A stretch of DNA of 40,240 bases, from NCBI GenBank assembly GCA_016870715.1, contig VGAL01000009.1, forward strand, positions 1-40,240, written 5' to 3'. This DNA is from Actinomycetota bacterium (GTDB lineage Bacteria > Actinomycetota > Actinomycetes > Nanopelagicales > Nanopelagicaceae). The translations under genes and the position numbers were made by a program. Below are positions 1-7,306 of the stretch, in pieces; position 1 is the first letter of the stretch, and the number at the start of each line of letters is the position of its first letter. The notes under the pieces are model-generated. The model had not been told where the DNA came from. It saw only the letters and a program-made list of their open reading frames with translations, and did no database searches.

Positions 1-1043
1 ATTCCCAACGCGAAGAAAATTGTTCGGTTTATCGGCCACTTATCTCCTCGTCGAGTCAGGACTACTACACCCTTTATATATAAGGCCACAAGTAAGACTA
101 GGAAAGCCAGGAAAAGACCATTGGGTTGGTAACCAAGAAGCACTCGAGAGAATGTGGGTGACTCTGGCATCACAGAGCCAAGTATCGGATTAATCTCCTG
201 AAGACCACTTTGAATAGGCGGTTGCGTCCTGGCGAGAATTACTGCCATCCCCATTGTGACTGTAAAGAGAAGGCCTTCAATGCCAAGTTGCCTACTTAAT
301 ACGCCATCGTCGAATTCACTTCTTTGTTGAACCCGGAATCGGAACGCGACCGCAAAAATGATGAGTAAAAGGAGAGACTTTCCGAGTAGCAAAATGCCAT
401 AACTACTCGAGATATTTCCGATCTCCCCCAATCGAACCCAACCATTTATTAGTCCACTAAGCGCAACAGCCACCAAGGACCAGAGGGCAATCGTGTGGAA
501 TCGAGAAGCCGCAAATCTTCGCTCTTCTTTTGAAATGAGCGCTAGTGCAACTAAACCGCCAATCCAGAGCGCTAGTGCGAAGACATGCACCAAGACCAGA
601 CCCACGGCCAACATATGATTGCCGGAGGATGTGCTGTGATTCTCTAAATATGGTGCTAACAAGCCAATGAAAGTAATTGTCAAGGCGGCGACGGCGCCAC
701 CAGTTCTCTTGATCACTGGAATTATGAGCAATAGCAAGAGGGCTGCAAAGATATTGATTGCCAGAACTTTGCCAAGCACGACCTGCATGGCAAATGAACG
801 AATCAGGTTTCCGCTAAAAATCTCGAGTAGCGGCTTATCAACTATCACCGCAAGTTCTGTTAGAAAAACTCCAATTGATGAGAGCGCCCATATTGCCGCA
901 ATTGGGGTGAGAATCTTCTTTAACTTTATAGCCGACTCTTGAAAGTATCCTTCGATTTCCGGAAGTAAAAAAGAGATAGCGGTAAGGATTCCTACCAGAG
1001 AGAATGCGCTTGCTAGTGCAAGATACTTAAAAAGCGAAATCAT
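1..1043 (-). CDS. copD: CopD-type copper resistance membrane protein (3' part beyond window)
   Basis: The reading frame stays open from an ATG at 1043 to the window edge, giving about 347 residues without a stop. The translation is almost entirely hydrophobic, with roughly nine predicted membrane segments. Segments such as LVHVFALALWIGGLVAL resemble the CopD domain, which in this family carries inner-membrane copper uptake. The ATG overlaps the TGA of the upstream copC (ATGA), so the two are co-translated. In actinobacteria CopD is often fused to a C-terminal CtaG (cytochrome oxidase assembly) domain; whether that holds here lies outside the window. The family call rests on hydrophobic pattern and the copC partner, so copper transport is inferred. 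Confidence 0.8.
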   Translation of the reverse strand, partial: MISLFKYLALASAFSLVGILTAISFLLPEIEGYFQESAIKLKKILTPIAAIWALSSIGVFLTELAVIVDKPLLEIFSGNLIRSFAMQVVLGKVLAINIFAALLLLLIIPVIKRTGGAVAALTITFIGLLAPYLENHSTSSGNHMLAVGLVLVHVFALALWIGGLVALALISKEERRFAASRFHTIALWSLVAVALSGLINGWVRLGEIGNISSSYGILLLGKSLLLLIIFAVAFRFRVQQRSEFDDGVLSRQLGIEGLLFTVTMGMAVILARTQPPIQSGLQEINPILGSVMPESPTFSRVLLGYQPNGLFLAFLVLLVALYIKGVVVLTRRGDKWPINRTIFFALG

Positions 1044-1612
1044 TTCTTCTTGCGCTTTTTACTTTTTGGATTACGCAGCGACTTGCCAATAAAGATCAGC
1101 ACCAGGAACGAAACGATTAATAGTGCAATCATGAAAATATCTGTTGCACGTGAACTCTTTCCAGTTGCTTGAGCGGGAGTAGCCTGGGTCGTATCTGGAG
1201 ATGCGATGACTGTTGGAGACGGTGCAGTCACCACAGCTGGTGCATCAAAAGTGAAAACGTAGGAGCCATTGAGAATTTCACCGTCGGTGCTCATAAATTG
1301 ATAGGTGACGGTATACCTGCCACCCTCGGTCAACTTCTTCAGGCCTATGAGCGCATTAGCGCCATCAATGAGAAGCGACCCATCGTCTACCGCCATGCCA
1401 CTTGGCGCGCGCACGGTCAACGAACTTCCGGTATCTGTCACTTCAGTCGAAAAAACTAAAGTGACCGCTCCTGGCGAAATGGTGACAGTTGAATCGATCA
1501 CAGGATCGGCGCTCACTAAATCGAATGCGAAAGCGGGTGAACTCGAGAGTGTGAAGGCGAACGCGATGAGAAGTGGAATCAACGCTTTGGTCTTTAAGGC
1601 CTTTGGCAGCAT
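1040..1612 (-). CDS. copC: CopC-domain exported protein lacking the usual copper-binding histidines
   Basis: A 190-residue protein with a signal peptide (residues 1-29, ending AFA), a CopC-like beta-sandwich (about 30-124), a Pro/Thr/Ala-rich linker and a C-terminal membrane anchor (about 155-175) followed by a Lys/Arg tail. The start was set at the internal ATG at 1612 because AAGGGAG lies at the right distance upstream; the longer frame to 1657 lacks this and would put extra residues before the signal peptide. CopC proteins bind Cu(II) through the N-terminal His of the mature chain and the His of a DGH motif. Here the mature chain starts FDLVSADP and the second motif reads DGEI, so both histidines are absent. 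It may bind copper differently or serve only as a partner of CopD, which follows with an ATGA overlap. Confidence 0.85.
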   Translation of the reverse strand: MLPKALKTKALIPLLIAFAFTLSSSPAFAFDLVSADPVIDSTVTISPGAVTLVFSTEVTDTGSSLTVRAPSGMAVDDGSLLIDGANALIGLKKLTEGGRYTVTYQFMSTDGEILNGSYVFTFDAPAVVTAPSPTVIASPDTTQATPAQATGKSSRATDIFMIALLIVSFLVLIFIGKSLRNPKSKKRKKK

Positions 1613-1730
1613 GGCCACTCCCTTCGCACTACATTGAAGGTACCCCCTGATTAGCAACTATCCTTCCACGCTTCTAAACTAGGCACCTAACATTTAGCCA
1701 GTTACAGCGCTAACTTATTGGAGGTGGCCG

Positions 1731-1973
1731 ATGCCCACGTATCAATACTTCTGTGATGCCTGTTCCCTGGATTTCGAGGCGAGCCGCTCCTTCACCGATA
1801 CCTCAAATCAGAGCTGCCCTCAATGCACAGGGGTCGCTCGGAAAGTCTTCGCTCCTGTGGGCGTGCACTTCAAGGGATCTGGCTTCTACCGGACCGACTC
1901 GCGCCCAAGTAAGGGTGGATCGGGCGAGGGAAGTTCCACAAGCAGCAGCTCCTCCTCCACAAGTAAGGAGTAA
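1731..1973 (+). CDS. FmdB-family zinc ribbon protein
   Basis: An 80-residue protein whose first 50 residues match the FmdB/CxxC_CxxC_SSSS regulatory family: it starts MPTYQYFC and has two CxxC pairs (C8/C11 and C29/C32) that should hold one zinc. The rest contains the usual GSGFYRTD segment and a Gly/Ser-rich low-complexity tail. A strong ribosome binding site (GGAGG, seven bases before the ATG) fixes the start. The family is named after a putative regulator of formamidase in Methylophilus, but the function of the short actinobacterial versions is not known. It is divergent from copC, with a 118-base gap between the start codons that must hold both promoters. Confidence 0.9.
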   Translation: MPTYQYFCDACSLDFEASRSFTDTSNQSCPQCTGVARKVFAPVGVHFKGSGFYRTDSRPSKGGSGEGSSTSSSSSSTSKE

Positions 1974-2010
1974 ATAACTTTTCGCGAGGCTTTCGTGAGA
2001 ACCTCCGCTG

Positions 2011-2217
2011 GTGCTAAGAGGCAAAAGAGGCCGACAACAGCTACAACATCAGCTAGAAAAATTCTTCTTCACGCTGACAACCCCTGAAGATCGAGAGCGG
2101 TTACGCCGATTTCTGGGATTCGCTCTCGTATTAGTGATGCGGCGGTCGGTCACGAAGAATTTCTTGATCACGGGAGGAGCCCTTCTGGCTCTCTTCCTGA
2201 TCTACCTCTTCATGTGA
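2011..2217 (+). CDS. possible small membrane protein, unassigned
   Basis: A GTG-started frame of 68 codons. The first 35 residues are basic and the last 20 form a clear hydrophobic helix ending at the stop. I recognise no family. There is no good ribosome binding site in front of the GTG, and the frame could equally be the decayed end of a longer gene. It follows the FmdB-type gene by 37 bases on the same strand, which is the main reason to list it. The start is uncertain. Confidence 0.3.
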   Translation: MLRGKRGRQQLQHQLEKFFFTLTTPEDRERLRRFLGFALVLVMRRSVTKNFLITGGALLALFLIYLFM

Positions 2218-2257
2218 GGGTTGTGGATCTTCAGGGCCCATAGTTATCTTGTCATCC

Positions 2258-2872
2258 TCATCTCTTAAGTAACGCATCTTGAACGCCATCCATTACTGCA
2301 GAGCGAAAGAACTGTATCTCTGAGGCAGAAACCGCTCGGTTAGCAACAAGAGTAGCAACACCATGTACTGTGCTCCACGCCACAAGAGGGGCAGAATCGC
2401 GCTTACTTTTAGGAGTCATACCTAATTCGATGAATTTCTCGATACTTTCGTTGAGCAATTGCCAGGCTAGCTCACCAAATTCACGCGTGCTCTTATCCTG
2501 ATGTTGAATAAAAGCAATCTCGAAAAGTCGTGGATGTTGATCTGCATAATCAATATATGCATCTCCCATCGCACGAAATTTATCTAGCTCATATTTCTTC
2601 TTGTCGCGATGCTTACGTACTCGTCTTATTCGCTCCTGCATTAGCTCGCCTAACTCCTGACGCACTTGAGCAGTAATCTCCACGAGAAGTTCCTCGAGGG
2701 AAAGGAAGTGTCGGTAGAGCGCAGGAGCAGTGACACCAATCTTCTCGGCAACCCGCCGTATCCCAAGAGCCGACAGCCCACCAGACTCGATCAAACCTCG
2801 ACCAGCGACGATTGCTGCTGTTTTGAGATCTCCATGGTGGTAATCGGAGCCTTTGCGCTGAAGTGTTAACAT
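2258..2872 (-). CDS. TetR-family transcriptional regulator
   Basis: A 204-residue protein with the N-terminal TetR helix-turn-helix (about residues 12-58): YHHGDLK, then RRVAEKIGVTAPALYRHF, which is the recognition helix region ending in the family's YxHF. The C-terminal two thirds is a ligand-binding and dimerisation domain with no recognisable specificity. It is divergent from the MMPL exporter with only 55 bases between the start codons, the usual layout of a repressor controlling its neighbouring efflux pump. A 17-bp near-perfect palindrome covers its own start codon (2864-2880), which fits autoregulation plus control of the pump. Ligand unknown. Confidence 0.9.
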   Translation of the reverse strand: MLTLQRKGSDYHHGDLKTAAIVAGRGLIESGGLSALGIRRVAEKIGVTAPALYRHFLSLEELLVEITAQVRQELGELMQERIRRVRKHRDKKKYELDKFRAMGDAYIDYADQHPRLFEIAFIQHQDKSTREFGELAWQLLNESIEKFIELGMTPKSKRDSAPLVAWSTVHGVATLVANRAVSASEIQFFRSAVMDGVQDALLKR

Positions 2873-2880
2873 TGTTTACA
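2864..2880. promoter_or_regulatory. probable TetR operator (inverted repeat)
   Basis: TGTTAACATTGTTTACA is an inverted repeat with seven of eight base pairs matching around a central T. It lies across the tetR start codon and in the tetR/MMPL intergenic region, as expected for a TetR dimer site that blocks both genes. Binding is inferred. Confidence 0.55.
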
Positions 2881-2927
2881 TTCTCCCACTAAGCGAAATT
2901 CACGTCAAGTAACTAAGGTGGGGCAAT

Positions 2928-5033
2928 ATGTTTGAGCGACTAGGCCGCTTTATCGCGCGGCGAAGCAAATCGGTTCTTGTCATCTCTCTCCTGCTGATTA
3001 TTGCCGCCGGCGCCATTGGCTTCCAAGCCTTTGGAAAGCTGGATGGCGGCGGATATAACGATCCCCAGAGTGAGTCGTCACGTGCATTCGAATATCTCAA
3101 ATCCGAATTTAACGTTGAAGATCCTGCAGTAATTCTCGTTATCGATTCGCCAACGTCGACCGTTGATGATGTACAAGTTCGCCAGAAAGTCGATGCGCTC
3201 ACTGCAAAAGTTAATTCCACAGAAGGTATCTCGCGAGTAATCTCTTATTGGTCAACTGGTTCTCCACAATTGATCAGCGATGACCGCAAGGCTGGCTATC
3301 TCTTCGCTTACGGCACAGACGATTCATTTGATGGATTGAGCGAGAGTGCAAAGAAGGTCGAAGAATTAATAGGCAGTGAATTTCAAGGCCTGAAGATCTA
3401 TTACACCGGAACCGGTGCAGTTGGCGATGCCTTAAATACAAAAATCAGCGATGACCTCAAGAAATCTGAATCAATCGCCATCCCACTTGTCTTCATTCTG
3501 CTCCTCTTTGTTTTCGGCGGTGTAATCGCTTCCGCTATGCCGTTGGTAGTTGGAATCAGCGCCATCCTCGGGGCATTTTTCATTATCTATCTACTGACGT
3601 TGATGACCGATGTGAGCATCTACGCCTTGAACTTGATCACCGGTCTTGGTCTTGGTTTAGGAATTGATTACTCCCTCCTTATTGTCAACAGATTTCGAGA
3701 GGAGTTCCATCAAGGAAAAAGTATTCAAGAAGCGGTGATTCGAACCGTTACTACCGCTGGCAGAACCGTCTTTTTCTCCGGTCTAACTGTTCTTGTGACA
3801 TTAGCTTCACTACTCTTCTTCCCCCTTAACTTCTTGAAATCCTTTGGTTATGCAGGAATTGCGGTAATCGCACTTGCAGTAATTGGTGCACTCATTCCAC
3901 TTCCCGCGACCCTGGCTCTCCTTGGAAACAAGATAGATAAATGGGCAATCAAGAAATCCTCCATTACGCCAAAGGAGGATGGACGTTGGGCTGATCTTGC
4001 ACGATTTGTTATGCGCAAACCGCTAACCATCACCATTCTTACTCTCATACTTCTAGGAATTCTTGCTGCCCCAATACGCAATATTGCATTCGGTGAAACC
4101 GACGTCACGGTGCTTCCTAAATCTCATCCTGTTGCGCAAACCTCACAACTTATCGATAAGCGCTTTCCTGGACGGGAGGCGACTCCAATTGAATTCCTAT
4201 TTATCGATGGTGAGAAACAAGTAACTTCAGAGGGGATCGCCACTTACAAGGAAAAGGTGCGGAAGGTTTCCGGAATCACCTACATCGCTGAGAACACCAC
4301 TGCAAATGGCATCATCAGATTCCAGGCGATTCACAAAATGAGTCCTCGCACTGCAGATGCTCAAACGCTGATAAATGAGATTCGTGATATTCCTGCGCCA
4401 GTTGGCTTACTCATTGGTGGTGTTGCTGCTGATTACACCGATACTCAGAACGGCATTGCTGGTGCTCTTCCCGTTGCGCTTGGTTGGATTTTCTTGAGCG
4501 TACTCATACTGCTCTTTGCATTCACCGGCTCGATTGTCTTGCCAATCAAGGCTGTACTACTCAACATACTTTCACTGAGCGCCACACTCGGGGTGATTAC
4601 CTGGATCTTCATCGAAGGAAACCTTGCAAAGTATCTTGGTGACTTCACTATCACGGGGACAGTTGATACCGGCATGATTATTTTGATGTTGCTCACTACC
4701 TTCGGTCTTTCGATGGATTATGAGGTCTTCCTGCTCTCTCGAATCAAAGAGGAGTATGAGAAGAGTGGGAACAACAGAGAATCGGTCGCGTATGGCCTTC
4801 AGAAATCTGCTCGTATCGTCACAGCAGCTGCATTGATTCTGGCTGTGGTCTTCGCCGCCTTCCTCCTCAGTGGGGTCACTTCCATCAAGATTCTCGGTCT
4901 GGGTGTGGCTTTTGCGATTCTGCTTGATGCGACAGTGGTTCGGGCGCTGCTCGTCCCTGCGCTGATGCGAATGTTTGGTAATGCGAACTGGTGGGCTCCG
5001 GCGAAACTCAAGCGCTTTTCCATCTTGCACTAA
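2928..5033 (+). CDS. MMPL-family RND-type exporter
   Basis: A 701-residue membrane protein of the MMPL/RND superfamily. There is one TM helix near residues 16-36, a large extracytoplasmic loop (about 40-175), a block of five helices (about 180-330), then the same arrangement repeated (TM near 363-383, loop 390-505, helices 510-690). Both repeats keep the family's Asp-Tyr pair in the fourth helix: GIDYSLL (D247, Y248) and SMDYEVFLLSR (D597, Y598), which carry proton relay in MmpL proteins. Export is driven by proton motive force; the substrate is a lipid, glycolipid or drug and cannot be told from sequence. AGGTGG precedes the ATG. The divergent tetR suggests inducible expression. Confidence 0.93.
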   Translation: MFERLGRFIARRSKSVLVISLLLIIAAGAIGFQAFGKLDGGGYNDPQSESSRAFEYLKSEFNVEDPAVILVIDSPTSTVDDVQVRQKVDALTAKVNSTEGISRVISYWSTGSPQLISDDRKAGYLFAYGTDDSFDGLSESAKKVEELIGSEFQGLKIYYTGTGAVGDALNTKISDDLKKSESIAIPLVFILLLFVFGGVIASAMPLVVGISAILGAFFIIYLLTLMTDVSIYALNLITGLGLGLGIDYSLLIVNRFREEFHQGKSIQEAVIRTVTTAGRTVFFSGLTVLVTLASLLFFPLNFLKSFGYAGIAVIALAVIGALIPLPATLALLGNKIDKWAIKKSSITPKEDGRWADLARFVMRKPLTITILTLILLGILAAPIRNIAFGETDVTVLPKSHPVAQTSQLIDKRFPGREATPIEFLFIDGEKQVTSEGIATYKEKVRKVSGITYIAENTTANGIIRFQAIHKMSPRTADAQTLINEIRDIPAPVGLLIGGVAADYTDTQNGIAGALPVALGWIFLSVLILLFAFTGSIVLPIKAVLLNILSLSATLGVITWIFIEGNLAKYLGDFTITGTVDTGMIILMLLTTFGLSMDYEVFLLSRIKEEYEKSGNNRESVAYGLQKSARIVTAAALILAVVFAAFLLSGVTSIKILGLGVAFAILLDATVVRALLVPALMRMFGNANWWAPAKLKRFSILH

Positions 5034-5041
5034 ATATCAAT

Positions 5042-5047
5042 TAGACT
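5042..5047 (+). promoter_or_regulatory. -10 box of a leaderless purU transcript
   Basis: TAGACT lies exactly six bases before the purU ATG, and no Shine-Dalgarno sequence is present. A start point at or next to the A of the ATG is inferred. Confidence 0.55.
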
Positions 5048-5053
5048 AAGCGT

Positions 5054-5893
5054 ATGGATTTGCTCGCGACATTAACCTGCAAAGATACTTCGGGAATCGT
5101 GCACACGATGACTGATGCAATCTTGAAATGTCGCGGTAACATCATCGAGAATCAGCAATTCACCGATCCGCTCACGGGCATGTTTTGTATGCGGACTCGA
5201 TTCACAACTGATTCCTCCCTTTCTGAATCTGAAGCAATCCTTAAGGGTGAGTTGTCGCGCTTTGCTCCTGAACTTAAAGTTCGAGAGTTAAATAAAAGAC
5301 CCCGCGCACTAATTCTTGTCACTAAAGAGAGCCATTGCCTCCGAGATCTTCTTTACTTGCGTGAACTCGGAGAACTGCCCGTAGAAATTCCACTTGTAGT
5401 CTCTAATCATGAAGATCTCCGCTCTCTTGTTGAATCTCACGGCATACCATTTGAGCACATACCAGTAAACGCTCAAAACAAGAGCGGGCAAGAGCCGGAG
5501 ATTACGGCTCGAATCAAATCTCTTGAGATTGATGTGGTTGTCTTGGCGCGTTATATGCAAATACTTTCAAAAGACTTCTGTAATCAATTTGCTGGGCACA
5601 TCATCAATATCCATCACTCTTTCCTTCCAGGATTCAAAGGAGCACGCCCCTACCATCAAGCGTATGAACGTGGTGTGAAAATTATCGGCGCGACTGCCCA
5701 CTTTGTTACTGAAGAACTTGATGAAGGTCCGATTATCGAACAAGATGTTGCTCACGTTACCCATTCGGCAACTCCTGAAGAATTGATCTCTATTGGTAGA
5801 GATATCGAAAGACGAGTACTCGCGAAGGCAGTACGCATGTATGCCGAAGATCGCATCTTTCTTCTCGGTAATCGCACAGTAATTTTCAATTAA
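5054..5893 (+). CDS. purU: formyltetrahydrofolate deformylase
   Basis: PurU hydrolyses 10-formyl-THF to formate and THF, balancing one-carbon pools and supplying formate to the PurT route of purine synthesis. The 279-residue length is standard. An N-terminal ACT domain (residues 1-80) is followed by a formyltransferase-type hydrolase domain (about 88-279). The catalytic residues are visible: N185 and H187 in NIHHSFLPGF, and D223 in ELDEGPIIEQD. It starts 20 bases after the MMPL gene but has its own -10-like box six bases before the ATG, so it is probably transcribed separately without a leader. It ends 11 bases before a tRNA gene on the other strand. Confidence 0.96.
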   Translation: MDLLATLTCKDTSGIVHTMTDAILKCRGNIIENQQFTDPLTGMFCMRTRFTTDSSLSESEAILKGELSRFAPELKVRELNKRPRALILVTKESHCLRDLLYLRELGELPVEIPLVVSNHEDLRSLVESHGIPFEHIPVNAQNKSGQEPEITARIKSLEIDVVVLARYMQILSKDFCNQFAGHIINIHHSFLPGFKGARPYHQAYERGVKIIGATAHFVTEELDEGPIIEQDVAHVTHSATPEELISIGRDIERRVLAKAVRMYAEDRIFLLGNRTVIFN

Positions 5894-5904
5894 TTATTGA
5901 GCTG

Positions 5905-5978
5905 TGTCCCCGACCAGAATCGAACTGGTGACCTACCGCTTAGGAGGCGATCGCTCTATCCAACTGAGCTACGAGGAC
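5905..5978 (-). tRNA. tRNA-Arg (anticodon CCT)
   Basis: A 74-base cloverleaf: seven-pair acceptor stem GTCCTCG/CGGGGAC with discriminator A, D arm GCTC/GAGC, anticodon stem ATCGC/GCGGT with loop CTCCTAA (anticodon CCT, reading AGG), and T arm ACCAG-TTCGAAT-CTGGT. CCA is not encoded; the gene is followed by CAG. Confidence 0.96.
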
Positions 5979-6011
5979 ATTTAATGCATACGCGCTGATT
6001 ATCCCCTAATT

Positions 6012-6040
6012 TTGCGAACTTTTACCGAATGTATTAGCCT
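6012..6040 (+). promoter_or_regulatory. promoter of the saccharopine dehydrogenase-like operon
   Basis: A -35-like TTGCGA (6012-6017) and -10-like TAGCCT (6035-6040) are separated by 17 bases. A leader of about 20 bases follows, with AGGAG at 6054-6058, nine bases before the ATG. In contrast to many genes here, this one has a leader with a ribosome binding site. Confidence 0.5.
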
Positions 6041-6067
6041 GAGGGCAACGTTCAGGAGTTATTTCTT

Positions 6068-7306
6068 ATGAGAGCCCTAGTTATTGGCGCCGGCGGTGTT
6101 GGGCGCGCAATAGCCAACATCGCATCCAGGCGACCGTTTATCAAAAGTATGGTTATCGCCGATCGAACGCTGGCCCGCGCCGAAGATGCCGTCACTCGAG
6201 TCAAGGATGCGCGTTTTTCCGCTGCTCAAGTGAATGCCGCGGAATTGGAAGATGTTCGCGACCTCATCCGTAAGACCAAACCAGATATCGTCATTAATGC
6301 CGTTGATCCGCGTTTTGTCATGCCCATCTTCCTTGCCTGCGAAATCGAAAACACCAACTACATGGATATGGCGATGTCGTTATCGCGACAACATCCGCAC
6401 TACCCATATAGCGAAACGGGCGTAAAACTCGGAGACGAACAATTTGCACGTGATTGGAACTGGTCAGAGCGTGGCATCTACGCATTAGTGGGAATGGGAA
6501 TCGAACCTGGTTTAAGTGATGTCTTTGCAAAATATGCATCTGAAGAACTCTTCTCGCGCATTGATCAAATTACTATCCTTGATGGTTCTAACATCGTGGT
6601 TGAGGGATATGAATTCGCACCTTCTTTCTCAATCTGGACAACTATCGAAGAGTGTTTGAATCCTCCTATCGTTTGGGAGGATGGGCGCGGTTGGTTTACC
6701 ACTGAACCATTTAGCGGTATCGAAACTTTTGATTTCCCAGAAGGAATCGGTCCAGTTCAATGCGTCAATGTAGAGCACGAAGAGGTTGTCTTGATACCGC
6801 GAAAAATCGATGCTAAGCGCGTTAACTTCAAATATGGTTTAGGAGACCAATTCATCACGATTCTCAAAACCATCCATCTACTCGGTATGGATCGCAAGGA
6901 GAGCGTGGATGTTCAAGGTATTCCGGTCTCGCCGCGAGACCTGCTCTCTGCATCTCTACCTGATCCTGCAACCCTTGGCTCACGTATGAAAGGAAAGACC
7001 TGCGCCGGCGCACTCGTTAAAGGTCTTGATAAGAAGGGTAATCCACGTGCGGTCTACCTCTATCACGTCGTCGATAACGACTGGTCTATGGAGAATTACG
7101 GCGACCAAGCAGTGGTCTGGCAGACAGCCATCAATCCGGTGATTGCTATGGAATTGATTCACGAGGGTATCTGGAAACCGGAGGGAGTAAATGGCCCTGA
7201 GTGGTTCCCAGCGAAACCATATTTGGATAAATTAGAAGAGTACGGCACGAGCTGGGGACTAAGAGAAGAGGATGCAAGCGATATCTCTCGCGAACTAACG
7301 GTATGA
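6068..7306 (+). CDS. saccharopine dehydrogenase family protein
   Basis: A 412-residue NAD(P)-binding protein. The Rossmann motif GAGGVGRA is at residues 7-14, followed by the saccharopine dehydrogenase C-terminal domain. The family includes saccharopine reductase/dehydrogenase (lysine breakdown) and carboxynorspermidine dehydrogenase (polyamine synthesis). The overall length and layout suit a saccharopine or carboxyspermidine dehydrogenase, but I cannot assign the substrate. It is the first gene of an operon: its TGA overlaps the ATG of the ChoD-like gene (ATGA), and an SDR follows. Flavoenzyme and SDR partners do not belong to the textbook lysine pathway, so the operon may serve another oxidative pathway. 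Confidence 0.85.
   Translation: MRALVIGAGGVGRAIANIASRRPFIKSMVIADRTLARAEDAVTRVKDARFSAAQVNAAELEDVRDLIRKTKPDIVINAVDPRFVMPIFLACEIENTNYMDMAMSLSRQHPHYPYSETGVKLGDEQFARDWNWSERGIYALVGMGIEPGLSDVFAKYASEELFSRIDQITILDGSNIVVEGYEFAPSFSIWTTIEECLNPPIVWEDGRGWFTTEPFSGIETFDFPEGIGPVQCVNVEHEEVVLIPRKIDAKRVNFKYGLGDQFITILKTIHLLGMDRKESVDVQGIPVSPRDLLSASLPDPATLGSRMKGKTCAGALVKGLDKKGNPRAVYLYHVVDNDWSMENYGDQAVVWQTAINPVIAMELIHEGIWKPEGVNGPEWFPAKPYLDKLEEYGTSWGLREEDASDISRELTV

Noticed and set aside
4572-5030. 152-codon minus-strand frame antisense to the MMPL gene
   Set aside because: Shadow of the MMPL coding sequence; low-complexity composition and no family.
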